From: Opitutaceae bacterium EW11
GTDB lineage: Bacteria; Verrucomicrobiota; Verrucomicrobiia; Opitutales; Opitutaceae
Reading direction: 5' to 3'
Assembly: GCA_003054665.1 (NCBI GenBank)
Contig: QAYY01000012.1
Span: 155,679 to 219,678 of the forward strand
DNA: 64,000 nucleotides
Of this stretch, positions 1 through 8,975 are shown in pieces (the first letter of the stretch is position 1; every line of letters begins with the position of its first letter). The position numbers and the translations under genes are program-made. The notes beneath the pieces were generated by a model. It was given only the letters and a program-made list of their open reading frames with translations, was not told the DNA's origin and searched no databases.

Positions 1-72
1 CCTTCAGCCCTTCAGCCCTTCAGCCCTTCAGCCCTTCAGCCCTTCAGCCCTTCAGCCCTTCAGCCCTTCAGC
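1..72. repeat. Nine tandem copies of CCTTCAGC
   Basis: Nine exact copies of the octamer CCTTCAGC run from the window edge to base 72. It is the right-arm unit of the inverted-arm elements found elsewhere in this window, which otherwise carry four units per arm. The array lies just downstream of rlmN on the minus strand and overlaps its last two sense codons and stop codon (60-68). A matching left arm, if any, lies outside the window. The exactness suggests recent copy-number expansion. Confidence 0.95.
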
Positions 73-1163
73 ACCGCCAGCTGCCCGCAGCCGGCGGAAA
101 TGTCGATCCCGCGCCGCTGGCGGATGGTGCAGGGCAGGCTGTAGCCGGCGAGGACGGACTGGAAACGTCTCGCTGCCTCGAGCGCGGAGGGGCCTCCCTG
201 GTATCCGCTCGTCGGATTCAGCGGAATGAGGTTCACCTGAGCGGGAAGACCCGAAAGCAGCCTGCCGACGGCATGGGCTTGCTCGACGCCGTCGTTTTTC
301 CCCTCGATCAGCGTCCATTCGAAAAAGATCCGGCGTCGCAGCTTCTGGCAGTATGTGCGGCAGGCGGACATCAGCTCGTCCAGGGGCCACGCTCTCGCTG
401 CCGGGACCAGCGCGGCGCGCTCTTCCTGGGTGGCGGCGTGGAGGCTGACGGCGAGATGGACGGGGCGCGCCTCCTCCGCCAGCCGTAGGATTCCCGGCAC
501 TACGCCGACGGTGCTGAGCGTGATCTTTCGCGCGCCGAGGCCGAGGCCGTTGGGATCGCGGAGGATTTCGAGCGCCTTCATCACCGCGTCGTAGTTGTGC
601 AGCGGTTCTCCCATTCCCATCAGCACGAGATTCCGAAGCCGCTCGTGCCTCCCGTGCGGCGAGTTGTCGGCGGGATCCGCCAGCGCCGGTGAGTCCGCAC
701 TCGTTTCCCGCAGGACTCGGTCGATATGCAGCGCCTGGGCGACAATCTCCCCCGCCGTGAGGTGTCGCGTGAAACCCATCTGCCCGGTCGCGCAAAACAC
801 ACAGCCCATCGCGCAGCCGGCCTGGCTGCTGACGCACGCGGTGACGCGGCCCTTGAAGCGCATCAACACCGTCTCGATGCAACGGTCGTCGCGCAGGCGC
901 AGCAGGTACTTCCGCGTGAAACCGTCCGTGCTCCGACTCTCGTGCTCGGCGGGCAATCTGCCGAGCGCCGTTTCCTGCTCGAGCCTGGCGCGGACGCGCG
1001 GCGGAAGATCCGTCATCTCGTCGAGCGACGAAACGGCGGTGTAATAAAGGTAGTTCCAGATCCTCCCGGCATGGACCGCATTGAGACCGCCGCGCGCAAG
1101 CCACTCGCCGAGTTCGGCACGGGTGAACTCGTAGAGATTGAGCGGTTCCGTCGCGGGCGCCAT
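60..1163 (-). CDS. rlmN: Dual-specificity RNA methyltransferase RlmN
   Basis: This radical-SAM enzyme methylates C2 of adenosine 2503 in 23S rRNA and adenosine 37 of some tRNAs. The 367-residue length is normal for the family. The 4Fe-4S ligands are Cys117, Cys121 and Cys124 in CAMGCVFC. The two further cysteines needed for the methyl-Cys mechanism are visible as Cys110 (CVSSQAGC) and Cys359 (ISAGCGQL). GMGEPLHNYD is the usual SAM-contacting motif. The start is the ATG at 1163. The TGA stop and the last two codons (Lys-Gly) are made of the CCTTCAGC octamer array, so the repeat has invaded or replaced the native 3' end without breaking the enzyme. Identification is secure. Confidence 0.95.
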   Translation of the reverse strand: MAPATEPLNLYEFTRAELGEWLARGGLNAVHAGRIWNYLYYTAVSSLDEMTDLPPRVRARLEQETALGRLPAEHESRSTDGFTRKYLLRLRDDRCIETVLMRFKGRVTACVSSQAGCAMGCVFCATGQMGFTRHLTAGEIVAQALHIDRVLRETSADSPALADPADNSPHGRHERLRNLVLMGMGEPLHNYDAVMKALEILRDPNGLGLGARKITLSTVGVVPGILRLAEEARPVHLAVSLHAATQEERAALVPAARAWPLDELMSACRTYCQKLRRRIFFEWTLIEGKNDGVEQAHAVGRLLSGLPAQVNLIPLNPTSGYQGGPSALEAARRFQSVLAGYSLPCTIRQRRGIDISAGCGQLAVLKG

Positions 1164-1344
1164 GGGCCGGGGACTAGAAGCAGACCCCGATCCAATCTCA
1201 AGTCCGCCGTGGATGAACGGCCCGCAGCGGGCGCACGCGCGAACGACCGGGAGGAGAGAGAAGCGTTTGCCGCATGCGACGGCTCGGCCGCCGAAACCTC
1301 ACGATTTCGACCGGGTCCCGTCGCGCCGTCGCGTCTCTGCAGCC

Positions 1345-1611
1345 TCAGTTCTCGTGCGGCACCGAGTGATCGTCGGCCTTGCCTTCGTACGCATGCACGG
1401 AACGCGCCGAATCGCCCCAGCGGGGTAGATTCGATCCGCGCCACGCATGGGTTTGCCGAATGTCGGCCCTGATCTCCGTGTCCGTCGACTGCATCATGAG
1501 GCGGTTGATGGCTGCGTAAGCGATATCTTCGGTGCTGAGGTGTAGCTGATCCGCCAGACGGCAGATGGGAGCGTATTCCTCGTCTTCCAGATGAATCTTG
1601 ATCGCTGGCAT
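1345..1611 (-). CDS. Small ribbon-helix-helix-like protein
   Basis: An 88-residue protein starting MPAIKIHLEDEEYAP, with a short beta strand followed by two predicted helices (residues 10-42). This resembles the MetJ/Arc/CopG ribbon-helix-helix fold used by small repressors and antitoxins, but the match is by eye only. The open frame extends further upstream, but the ATG at 1611 is preceded by a good GGAGG Shine-Dalgarno with a 7-nt spacer, so I choose it. The hydrophilic C-terminal half (residues 50-88) has no recognisable motif. No toxin-like partner lies beside it, so an antitoxin role is not supported. Confidence 0.6.
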   Translation of the reverse strand: MPAIKIHLEDEEYAPICRLADQLHLSTEDIAYAAINRLMMQSTDTEIRADIRQTHAWRGSNLPRWGDSARSVHAYEGKADDHSVPHEN

Positions 1612-1873
1612 GCGAGCCTCCGGGGTTGAGGGGTAAATGGCTCTTTCTTCGAGCCACAGAGTAGGACCAAGCCCCTCTCGCAGCAAGACCGGGCCGGAAG
1701 GTATTCCCCCCGCTTTTCGCGCGCGTCCAACACCCCAGCCGCCCGAGACCCCGCAGCGTTCTCCAACCTTCGTTCGAAAACAGCGCGGCTCCGCCGAGCC
1801 GAGGGTTTCACGGCGACATCGTTTTCGGACGCTCCCGCCGAGGTCGCACTCGCGAGCCACGGTGGAGCGGACT

Positions 1874-3124
1874 TCAGGCAAGCTGGGGAAAGCCGGTCAG
1901 CAGTTCGGCGTAAATCTTCGCGGCGCCAAGCAGATCGGCCACCCGCGCCCGTTCGTCGGTGCCATGATAGCGCTGTCCGCCCGGCCCGTATCCAAGCGTC
2001 GGAATCTTCAGGTGATGCGAAAAGAAGTGCATGTCGTTGAACCCGCTCGACACGCTGAACACCGCGCTGCGTCGGCGCACGCGGCCGACCGCCTCCGCCA
2101 TCGCGGCGAAGAACGGGTGCGTCGGCGCGCAGTAGCAGGGATGATTGTCCGAGACCTTCTGCACGGTGATCCGACAGCCCGGGATTCTTTTCGCCGCGGC
2201 GAGGAGGAAACTGCGAAGGTCGCGTTCCGCGTGCGCGACGGTCTCGTTCGCGATCACGCGCCGGTCGATGGAGAAACGCGCCTCCGCCGGGACCGTGTTG
2301 ATCTTTCCTCCGGGAGGTTGGGAGAACACGCCGCCGACATTGATCGTCGGCACCATGATTTTCCCGTCGGGAGCGTGGAACGAGCGGGCCGCCAATTGCC
2401 GTTTGTACTCCTCGAGGGCGAGGACCAGCGCGGACATCTTCTCGACCGCGTTCACGCCGGCCTCGGGCTTTGAGCCGTGCGCCGCCCGCCCGTGCACCAC
2501 CACCTCGAGCCAGACGACTCCGTTGTGGCCGCAGCAGACGACGTCACCCTCGCCTCCCTCCATCACCACGGCGTAGTCGGGGCGGATCGGGGCGTTCTGC
2601 ACGAGCCAGCCGCTGCCGAGGAGCGAGTCCGTTTCCTCGTCGGCCGTGAAGGAAACCTCGACGTTCGTCAGCGGGGCGACGCGACAGGCCCGGAGCGCCT
2701 TCAGCGCCAGAATCAAGCTCGCGATCGAGCCTTTCATGTCCCCCGTGCCGCGCCCGTAGATCCAGCCGTCCTCGAGCTCGCCGCTGAACGGGTTCTTGTG
2801 TCGCCAGCCGCTGGATACCGGAACGACATCGTAATGGGCGTTAAAATGCACCGTCTTCCGTTCCCGCGCCACCGGCCAGCGCCCCAGAACGTTGTAGCGC
2901 GGAAACCCCTGCTGGTCGGCCGGCAGCACCTTTCGCAGAAGCGCCCGCGGCACAGAGAGGCGACGGGCCGCGAGACCGGCTGCCTCGAGTTCCCGAACAA
3001 GGAGACTCGTGATTTCGTCGTACGCGCAGCCAGGAGGATTGGTGGTGTCGATCCGAACCAGGCGCTGAGCCAGCGCGATCAGATCCTGCACATGGCCATC
3101 GAGGTAAGCCGCGGGCGTCATCAT
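1874..3124 (-). CDS. M20-family metallopeptidase (ArgE/DapE-like deacylase)
   Basis: A di-zinc amidohydrolase of the M20 family, which removes acyl groups from amino acids or cleaves small peptides. From the ATG at 3124, the first zinc motif is NAHYDVVP (His97, Asp99). The bridging Asp129 lies in GRGTGDMKG, and the catalytic and metal glutamates in ADEET (Glu163, Glu164). A dimerisation domain follows, including the HGRAAHGSKP loop. The length of 416 residues fits ArgE, DapE and carboxypeptidase-like members, and the substrate cannot be told from sequence. A GTG at 3202 would add 26 residues and has GGAAGG just upstream, so the start is uncertain. There is no arginine or lysine pathway context. 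Confidence 0.85.
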   Translation of the reverse strand: MMTPAAYLDGHVQDLIALAQRLVRIDTTNPPGCAYDEITSLLVRELEAAGLAARRLSVPRALLRKVLPADQQGFPRYNVLGRWPVARERKTVHFNAHYDVVPVSSGWRHKNPFSGELEDGWIYGRGTGDMKGSIASLILALKALRACRVAPLTNVEVSFTADEETDSLLGSGWLVQNAPIRPDYAVVMEGGEGDVVCCGHNGVVWLEVVVHGRAAHGSKPEAGVNAVEKMSALVLALEEYKRQLAARSFHAPDGKIMVPTINVGGVFSQPPGGKINTVPAEARFSIDRRVIANETVAHAERDLRSFLLAAAKRIPGCRITVQKVSDNHPCYCAPTHPFFAAMAEAVGRVRRRSAVFSVSSGFNDMHFFSHHLKIPTLGYGPGGQRYHGTDERARVADLLGAAKIYAELLTGFPQLA

Positions 3125-3369
3125 GGCCGAAGAGAAGCCGGGCCCATGCCGAAATGAAAGACCCGAAGCGAGTCGACGGAGGTCAATAAACGCGCAGTCC
3201 ACCCACCTTCCAGCACCCGATTCGGCCGCCTATTGATTGCAACAACACCCAAAACGAGGGGTCAACCATGCGTAAAATGATCCCATCAGATGTAGTGGAA
3301 TCCCCGTTTTTCCATATGGTTCCAAATTCCCCATGGCGGGGGTGATTAGGGTCGTTAATTTCTTGTCAA

Positions 3370-4005
3370 ATGCCATTGGCCGACCTGCGACGCGATTACG
3401 GACTCTCCGGGCTCCTCGAAAAGGACCTGGCGGCCGATCCGTACCGGCAATTCGACAAATGGTTTCAAGAAGCCGAAGCCGCGAAGCTTCCCGAGCCCAA
3501 CGCGATGGTGTGTTCGCTCTCCACGCGCGATGGCCATCCTTCGTCGCGGATCGTTCTGCTCAAGGCCTTCGACAGCCGGGGCTTCGTATTCTTTACCAAC
3601 TACGAGAGCCGGAAAGGCCGTGAACTCGGCGAGAATCCCCGCGCTTCCCTCCTCTTTCCCTGGTTTCCCCTGGAACGTCAGGTGATCGTCGAGGGCTCGG
3701 TGACAAAGGTCGCGCGAGAGGAGGCCGATGCCTATTTCCACAGCCGTCCGCGCGCAAACCAGCTGAGCGCGTGGGCTTCGCAACAGAGTTCCATCGTCAC
3801 GGGCCGCCCGCAGCTCGAGGACGCTCTTCGGAAAGTGGAGGAGAAGTATGCGGGCAAAGAGGTGCCCATGCCTCCGTACTGGGGCGGCTACCGAGTCGTT
3901 CCCGAAACGGTTGAGTTCTGGCAGGGCCGGCGGAGCCGGTTGCACGATCGCCTGCGCTACCGGCGCGACCGCGAAGAGTGGGTCATCGAGCGCCTTTCAC
4001 CCTGA
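3370..4005 (+). CDS. pdxH: Pyridoxamine 5'-phosphate oxidase
   Basis: This FMN enzyme oxidises pyridoxine or pyridoxamine 5'-phosphate to pyridoxal 5'-phosphate, the last step of vitamin B6 salvage. The 211-residue length matches PdxH. Typical motifs are SSRIVLLKAFDSRGFVFFTN (FMN and substrate binding), the SRPRANQLSAWASQQS segment, and a C-terminal EFWQGRRSRLHDR phosphate-binding signature. The next gene begins 12 nt after the stop, with its Shine-Dalgarno overlapping the pdxH stop codon, so the two are probably cotranscribed. No functional link between them is evident. Confidence 0.95.
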   Translation: MPLADLRRDYGLSGLLEKDLAADPYRQFDKWFQEAEAAKLPEPNAMVCSLSTRDGHPSSRIVLLKAFDSRGFVFFTNYESRKGRELGENPRASLLFPWFPLERQVIVEGSVTKVAREEADAYFHSRPRANQLSAWASQQSSIVTGRPQLEDALRKVEEKYAGKEVPMPPYWGGYRVVPETVEFWQGRRSRLHDRLRYRRDREEWVIERLSP

Positions 4006-4016
4006 GGAGTTGGTCC

Positions 4017-5636
4017 GTGCGGTATCTGCATTCCACGCCTCCGTTCGCCGCTTTGCCCGACGCGCAGGACACCCGGGACAAACCCCCTCCTGCGCCGCTT
4101 CTGGCCGCCGCGGTGCATGCGCAAAGCGAGGGCCTGCTGATCACCGGTCGCCGCTGGGGCCGCAACGGCCTGAAGATCATCTTCGCCAACGAGAGCTTTT
4201 GCGCGATGACCGGCTACACCGTCTCCGAACTTCGTCGCAAGGGCCAGGGAGCCGTGCACATCGAGAAGGCCCAACTCGCGCGGATGCAGCGCTGGGCGGC
4301 AAATCCCGAGCCGGGATCGATCTACAGCGGCGAGGGCTATCTCACGCGCAAGGACGGCGGCACCTTGTATGCCGCGTGGAACTACAGCCCGGTTTCCGAC
4401 GAGGCCGGCCACGTCACCCACATCGTCGCGACCTACCGAGACCTGACGGAAAAGCGGCGCCTGCAGGAGGCGTTGATCCACTCGCAGAGGCTGGACGCGG
4501 TCGGGCGGCTCGCCGGCGGCGTGGCTCACGACTTCAACAACCTGCTCTCGGTCATCAACGGCTACTGTGAGATTCTCGGCTCGAAACGTGGCATCCGCCG
4601 CCAGGCAGCCCACGAGTTGGAGGAGATCCATCAAGCCAGCCAGAAGGCGGCGAGCCTCGTCCGGCAGCTGCTCGCCTTCAGCCGCCGGCAGGCGATGAAC
4701 CCGAAAGTCGTCAATCTCGACCAGCTGGTGCGGGACAACGCGGAGATTCTCTCCCGGCTCCTCAAGCCCCGCAAATGGCTCGCCCTCGATCTCGACGCAG
4801 GCGATGGCAACGTGCGCGTCGATCCGTCGCAGATCCAGCAGGTGCTGCTCAACCTCACGATCAACGCCCGCGACGCTCTGGACGAAGGCGGCCGCGTCGT
4901 GTTGTCCACGTCGCTGCGCGACGTCGGTCCGGAGATGGAGCGCCGCCCGCAGGAGATGGCGCCGGGCCGCTACGTGGTGCTCACGGTCTCGGACAACGGC
5001 TGCGGCATGGACGCCGAAACTCAGGCGCATCTTTTCGAACCGTTCTTCACCACCAAGGAACAGGGCAAAGGCACCGGTCTCGGGCTCGCCCTGGTCTACG
5101 GCGTCGTCCAGCAGAGCGGCGGCTTCATCTTCGTGCGCAGCGCGCCGGGGCAGGGCTCGACCTTCGAGATTTTCCTGCCCGAGGTTCGCGAGCCGGCTCA
5201 GCCCGTCGCCGCACCGCTGCCGTCGATTCCGAGCACGCGGGGAAAAGAAACTGTCATGATCGTCGAGGACGACGATGTCGTGCGCAAGATGGTCGCCGGC
5301 ATCCTCACCGCGGACGGCTACCAGGTGATCGCGGAACGGAACGCGGAGGAAGCCCTGCACGCCGCGCGCGTGCTGCGTCACCCCATCGATCTCCTGATCA
5401 CGCAGATCGGCCCCAATCCGGGCAACGAAGGCGAGCTGCTCGCCGCCGCGCTGCACGAGATCCAGCCGAAGCTGCGAGTCCTCGGGACCTGCAATCCCGA
5501 TTGCGCGCCGTTGGGTTTTCTCGAGCCCGAATCCCAGGCGTGTCTGACAAAACCGTTTACCCTGAGCGCCCTGATGAAAGCCACACGCGCGCTCCTCGAT
5601 CACGCGCCGGTCCATAGCCCGGCGACGTCCTGCTGA
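4017..5636 (+). CDS. PAS hybrid histidine kinase with a degenerate receiver
   Basis: A cytoplasmic 539-residue sensor kinase. A PAS domain (about residues 40-145) leads into a HisKA region with the phospho-acceptor His171 in AHDFNNLL. The HATPase domain has its N box near residue 284 (NLTINARDAL), then DNGCGMD and GTGLGLAL. A receiver-like domain follows (about 410-530). It keeps the acidic pocket (EDDD) and the lysine of LTKPF, but the phospho-acceptor aspartate is replaced by glutamine (Gln463, codon 5403-5405, ITQIGP). I chose the GTG at 4017, which has GAGGAG 8 nt upstream, over an earlier GTG at 3978 inside pdxH. No transmembrane segment or cognate regulator was seen. Confidence 0.85.
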   Translation: MRYLHSTPPFAALPDAQDTRDKPPPAPLLAAAVHAQSEGLLITGRRWGRNGLKIIFANESFCAMTGYTVSELRRKGQGAVHIEKAQLARMQRWAANPEPGSIYSGEGYLTRKDGGTLYAAWNYSPVSDEAGHVTHIVATYRDLTEKRRLQEALIHSQRLDAVGRLAGGVAHDFNNLLSVINGYCEILGSKRGIRRQAAHELEEIHQASQKAASLVRQLLAFSRRQAMNPKVVNLDQLVRDNAEILSRLLKPRKWLALDLDAGDGNVRVDPSQIQQVLLNLTINARDALDEGGRVVLSTSLRDVGPEMERRPQEMAPGRYVVLTVSDNGCGMDAETQAHLFEPFFTTKEQGKGTGLGLALVYGVVQQSGGFIFVRSAPGQGSTFEIFLPEVREPAQPVAAPLPSIPSTRGKETVMIVEDDDVVRKMVAGILTADGYQVIAERNAEEALHAARVLRHPIDLLITQIGPNPGNEGELLAAALHEIQPKLRVLGTCNPDCAPLGFLEPESQACLTKPFTLSALMKATRALLDHAPVHSPATSC

Positions 5637-5785
5637 AGTCTGGGCATCGCACCGGCCGCGCTCCACGCGGCCAAGTGAAGCGAACAAACGGGGCTCGCGA
5701 ATCGCGTAAGATCCTGCTGTCTGGCGCGTCGTAGTTAGCACTGCCGCCGTTCGCTTGGCGGCTCCCCCAGAAAACCGCTTCCCCC

Positions 5786-6202
5786 ATGACGACGACCCAG
5801 GGTCTTCGCGCGTTTGCCTCCGTCGCCCTCTTCGGGCTTCTCGCCTCAATCGGATTCGCCCAAAACGCCACGATCGACGATCCGATGCCGTTCCCGCCGG
5901 AAACCGGTCCGGCGTTGCCCCACAGTTACGCACCGAAAATCACGGAACGAGCCCAGCTCGCCTACCCCGCCGAACTCAAGGAACGGCGTTGGGAAGACAC
6001 GGTGTGGATCGCGTTTCTCGTCGACCCGTCGGGCGCGGTGCACGCGCCGCGAGCGTTCTTCAGCCGGCATTCGGAATTCGAGGCGCCGGCGATCGCCGCA
6101 GTGCAGCAGAGCAAGTTCACCGGCGGCATGCACGACGGCAGGGCGGTCTGGACTCAGATGGTCGTATCCGTCCGGTTCACGAGCATCGTCAGCAACCCGT
6201 AG
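5786..6202 (+). CDS. Secreted TonB C-terminal-domain-like protein
   Basis: A 138-residue protein with a clear N-terminal signal peptide (residues 1-25, ending near GFAQN). It is followed by a region resembling the TonB C-terminal domain: strand-rich, with YPAELKERRWEDTVWIAFLVDPSGAV and a later PAIAAVQQSKFTGG helix. Verrucomicrobial genomes carry many short secreted proteins of this type that lack the TonB membrane anchor and proline-rich spanner. It is therefore unlikely to energise outer-membrane receptors by itself. There is no ExbB/ExbD partner nearby. Its role is unknown. Confidence 0.7.
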   Translation: MTTTQGLRAFASVALFGLLASIGFAQNATIDDPMPFPPETGPALPHSYAPKITERAQLAYPAELKERRWEDTVWIAFLVDPSGAVHAPRAFFSRHSEFEAPAIAAVQQSKFTGGMHDGRAVWTQMVVSVRFTSIVSNP

Positions 6203-6348
6203 CGCCACGCTGAGGGCGCCGCTGCGGCACCTTTCTCCGCCTCGCGTTTACCTCTCCACATCACGGCGCAGGCAGGGCGACACTGCAGCGTCCTCGGCTC
6301 CGGTTTTTCTGCCTTTCAGCCCCGCCGGCGATACGACTTTCTTGCCGA

Positions 6349-7065
6349 ATGCAGTTTCACCTCCTTCCGGACCGCACCGCAGGCGCCGCCGAGAACATGG
6401 CGACCGACTTCATGCTCCTGCAGCGGTATCCGAACGAACAGGACATCCGCTTCCGGCACTACGATTGGCATCGTCCTGCCTTCACCTTCGGCTACAGCCA
6501 GAAGATCGAATTCGTCCGAGGTCAGCTGCCGGCGGGCGAGGTCGTGGAACTCTGCCGTCGGCCGACAGGAGGAGGCGTCGTCGACCATCGCGCTGACTGG
6601 ACCTACGCGTTGGTAGTCCCGCGCGGGCATCCCGCCTATGACGTCCGAGCGACCGAATCCTACCGGATCGTTCATGCCTGCATCGCGGAGGCGTTCCGTG
6701 CGCTCAAACAGCCGGCTGTTTTGCACGAGCGGCCGGCCGCAGCACCCGATGGAAAACCCGCCGGCCCGGGAATCTGCTTCATCCAGGCCGAGCTCTACGA
6801 CGTGATCTCGCCCGCCAACGGGCGGAAGATCGCCGGCGCCGCGCAGAAACGGACCAAACACGGGCTGCTTTTCCAGGGTTCGATCGCACGTCAGGTGGTT
6901 TCCGCCCAGCTGGATTGGGAGGCGTTTCGCACCGGTTTTCTCGAGAGACTCGCCGCCGCTCTCGGGGTGCAGCCGGAAGAAACACCGTGGCCGGATTGGT
7001 CGGACGAGGAACTGGCCGCGCTGGTCGAGCAGTACTCCACCCCGGAGTGGAACGAGTTCCGCTGA
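6349..7065 (+). CDS. Lipoate-protein ligase A / octanoyltransferase-like protein
   Basis: A member of the biotin/lipoate protein ligase fold that activates or transfers lipoyl or octanoyl groups onto lipoyl domains. The family motif is RRPTGGGVVDHRADWTYALV near residues 70-90, and KIAGAAQKRTKHGLLFQGSI carries the conserved lysine of LplA. At 238 residues it has only the catalytic domain and lacks the C-terminal accessory domain of E. coli LplA. It may therefore be an LipM-type octanoyltransferase or half of a split ligase; I cannot tell which. A glycosyltransferase follows 43 nt downstream. Confidence 0.8.
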   Translation: MQFHLLPDRTAGAAENMATDFMLLQRYPNEQDIRFRHYDWHRPAFTFGYSQKIEFVRGQLPAGEVVELCRRPTGGGVVDHRADWTYALVVPRGHPAYDVRATESYRIVHACIAEAFRALKQPAVLHERPAAAPDGKPAGPGICFIQAELYDVISPANGRKIAGAAQKRTKHGLLFQGSIARQVVSAQLDWEAFRTGFLERLAAALGVQPEETPWPDWSDEELAALVEQYSTPEWNEFR

Positions 7066-7108
7066 GTTCAGTCTGTCGCCCGCTTTTGCGAACGACAGGC
7101 AGGCCAGC

Positions 7109-8104
7109 ATGCAACTCACGCCCGACGACATCACGATCGCGGTGACGGTTTACCGCCGCCTCGAGTACTTGGAAGCCGCGCTCGACTCCGCGGTCAACCA
7201 GACCGTTCCGGTGCGCGTGCGGCTGTACGACGACGGAGGCCAGGACTCGCCCCAGCTGACCCGCATCCTCGCGGGTTTTTCCGGCCGGGTGGAGCACATC
7301 CGGAATCCCCGCAGTCTCGGACTGTTTGGGAACATGAACGCCTGTATCCAGCAATCCTCGACACCGTGGGTTTCGATTCTCCACGACGACGACCTGGTGG
7401 AGAAGGACTTCGTCGAGCGCGTGCTCGATGTCGCCCCGGAGGTCGAGCGGTGTTCGCTTTTCTGCGGGGGCACCGTCTATCTCAAGCCCGACGGCCGGGA
7501 GTTCCATCGGTCAGATCTCGATCGGAGCCGGCGATGGAGGCGGCTTACCGCGGAGGATTTTGCGCTGAAGACGTGGTTCGCCTTTCCCGGGCAGCTGATT
7601 CATGCGCCGACGGCCCGCCAGGTTGGCGGATTCCCCACCAAGTCGATCTACACGGGCGATTGGGAGCTCTGGTTCCGCCTCGCGATGGTCGACGGCGTGG
7701 TGCAGCTCGGCGCCTACACCGGTCGGCATCGGACGCATCTCGGCGCCGGTCGAGGCACCGTCGCCGCCGCCAAGACGGGGCGGAAAATCGCCTGCTGCGG
7801 CATGCAGGCCAAACGCAACGTCCTGCGCCTGCGCCGTAGCGGGTCTGCCATGACCTACGATCGTCGAGCCTGGGTGCGCGCCTACGCTCCGATGTACCGC
7901 GACCTGATCGTCTACGCGTGGGGCATGCCGCGCTGGCTGCTCCGCTACAACCGAAAGGTCCTGCTGCTCACCGAGCCACAAGGTCGGGGGTCCCGAGCGC
8001 TCCACTACGCCTCGAGGACTCTCGGCACCGGCGCTCTCCGGCTCGCCGGGCTGGCTCGGATGCTCGCCGAGCGCACCGGCCTGCGAGCGCCGCAGACTTT
8101 CTGA
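7109..8104 (+). CDS. Family 2 glycosyltransferase
   Basis: A 331-residue inverting glycosyltransferase with a GT-A fold. The N-terminal strand ITIAVTVYRRLEYLEAALDS is followed by the nucleotide-sugar motif LYDDGG and by the metal-binding HDDD (about residues 92-95). An acceptor region TGDWELWFRLAM lies near residue 190. The arginine-rich C-terminal half carries no obvious membrane segment. The acceptor and donor sugars are unknown. Its plus-strand orientation and isolation from the 12-18 kb sugar genes leave its pathway open. Confidence 0.85.
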   Translation: MQLTPDDITIAVTVYRRLEYLEAALDSAVNQTVPVRVRLYDDGGQDSPQLTRILAGFSGRVEHIRNPRSLGLFGNMNACIQQSSTPWVSILHDDDLVEKDFVERVLDVAPEVERCSLFCGGTVYLKPDGREFHRSDLDRSRRWRRLTAEDFALKTWFAFPGQLIHAPTARQVGGFPTKSIYTGDWELWFRLAMVDGVVQLGAYTGRHRTHLGAGRGTVAAAKTGRKIACCGMQAKRNVLRLRRSGSAMTYDRRAWVRAYAPMYRDLIVYAWGMPRWLLRYNRKVLLLTEPQGRGSRALHYASRTLGTGALRLAGLARMLAERTGLRAPQTF

Positions 8105-8156
8105 CGAGCTGGACTTCACCGTCAGTGCCGCGCTCGGATTGCGGTCTGTTCGGCGG

Positions 8157-8192
8157 CGAAAAAAGAGAAAGGGCGCGACCGAAGTCGCGCCC
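8157..8192 (-). terminator. Rho-independent terminator with UUCG loop
   Basis: Read on the minus strand, a perfect 9-bp stem GGGCGCGAC / GTCGCGCCC encloses a UUCG tetraloop closed by C-G. It is followed by TTTCTCTTTTTT. It lies 40 nt downstream of the DUF4412 gene and is well placed to end its transcript. On the plus strand it lacks a T-run. Confidence 0.85.
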
Positions 8193-8231
8193 CGAAAAGC
8201 TCCGCCCTCCCTCTGCTCGAGCAGGTCCGGA

Positions 8232-8975
8232 TCACTCGCCCCCGCCGGGGACCATGCCCTTGAACATGCCGCCCAGGCTGAACTTCTGGTAGTCCGCGGG
8301 CGGCTTGAAGAGCGCGTCGGGCTGCGAGCCCTTGTCCACCGAGACCGTCTCCGTGCGCATCACTTCCTTGCCGTCCTTGCCGTGGCTGACCATGCGCAGC
8401 GGAAAGAAATCGCCCGATTTCATGAAGGCCTCTGCCTCGCTCGTCTTCGCCGGGCCGCGTTTTCCCTGGTTCGCCATCATGTATTGGCCGAGCCCCTTGG
8501 TCACCCAGAGATCCGTCTGCATGCCCTGCGACGTGCCGACGTATTCTTCCGTATCATACCCGGCGATCTTCTCCTTCCGGCCGGTGGGCTTGAAACTCAT
8601 CGCCGCGGCGGTCTCCTTGCCCTTCTCCACCTGGGCGTCCGTCATCTTGTGCACCATGTACATCTTCTGCTGGGGCATGAGCATGGTGAACTCCTTGGCG
8701 TCGGCATCGATCAACATCACTGCGGTGATGCTCGCCGGAGCCTGGCTTCCACCCTCCTCCTGATGGCGCTTGCGCTCGCGACGCTCCTCCTTGTCCGGCG
8801 TAACCGTGGTTTCGATGCGCATCTTCGTGCCTTTGACGAAGTAGGTGACCGGCATCGTCTCCTTGCCGGTTGTCATGTTCATCGTGATCTTGCCTTCGAA
8901 CGCCCAGGAAGAGGCGGCGGTGAGAAGTCCCAGCGTACAAACCGCGAGGAATCGTTTGAGGGAGCAGGGTTTCAT
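8232..8975 (-). CDS. Secreted DUF4412 protein
   Basis: A 247-residue exported protein. It has a signal peptide (residues 1-26, ending near SSWAF), then a beta-rich domain beginning FEGKITMNMTTGKETMPVTYFVKGTKMR (split here only by reading). This matches the DUF4412 family, whose members resemble LolA/LolB-like lipoprotein-binding barrels. A central methionine-rich stretch (MLIDADAKEFTMLMPQQKMYM) is typical of the family. A strong terminator follows. The function is not known. The gene stands alone between convergent and co-directional neighbours. Confidence 0.8.
   Translation of the reverse strand: MKPCSLKRFLAVCTLGLLTAASSWAFEGKITMNMTTGKETMPVTYFVKGTKMRIETTVTPDKEERRERKRHQEEGGSQAPASITAVMLIDADAKEFTMLMPQQKMYMVHKMTDAQVEKGKETAAAMSFKPTGRKEKIAGYDTEEYVGTSQGMQTDLWVTKGLGQYMMANQGKRGPAKTSEAEAFMKSGDFFPLRMVSHGKDGKEVMRTETVSVDKGSQPDALFKPPADYQKFSLGGMFKGMVPGGGE

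Noticed and set aside
1612-1881. N-terminal extension of the ribbon-helix-helix gene
   Set aside because: The ATG at 1611 has a strong GGAGG site, and the extension is unlike the rest of the protein.
3957-5933. A 658-codon minus-strand frame over the hybrid kinase, and a 929-codon frame (46670-49459) over the permease
   Set aside because: Both are shadows of well-supported genes and lack recognisable domains or start signals.
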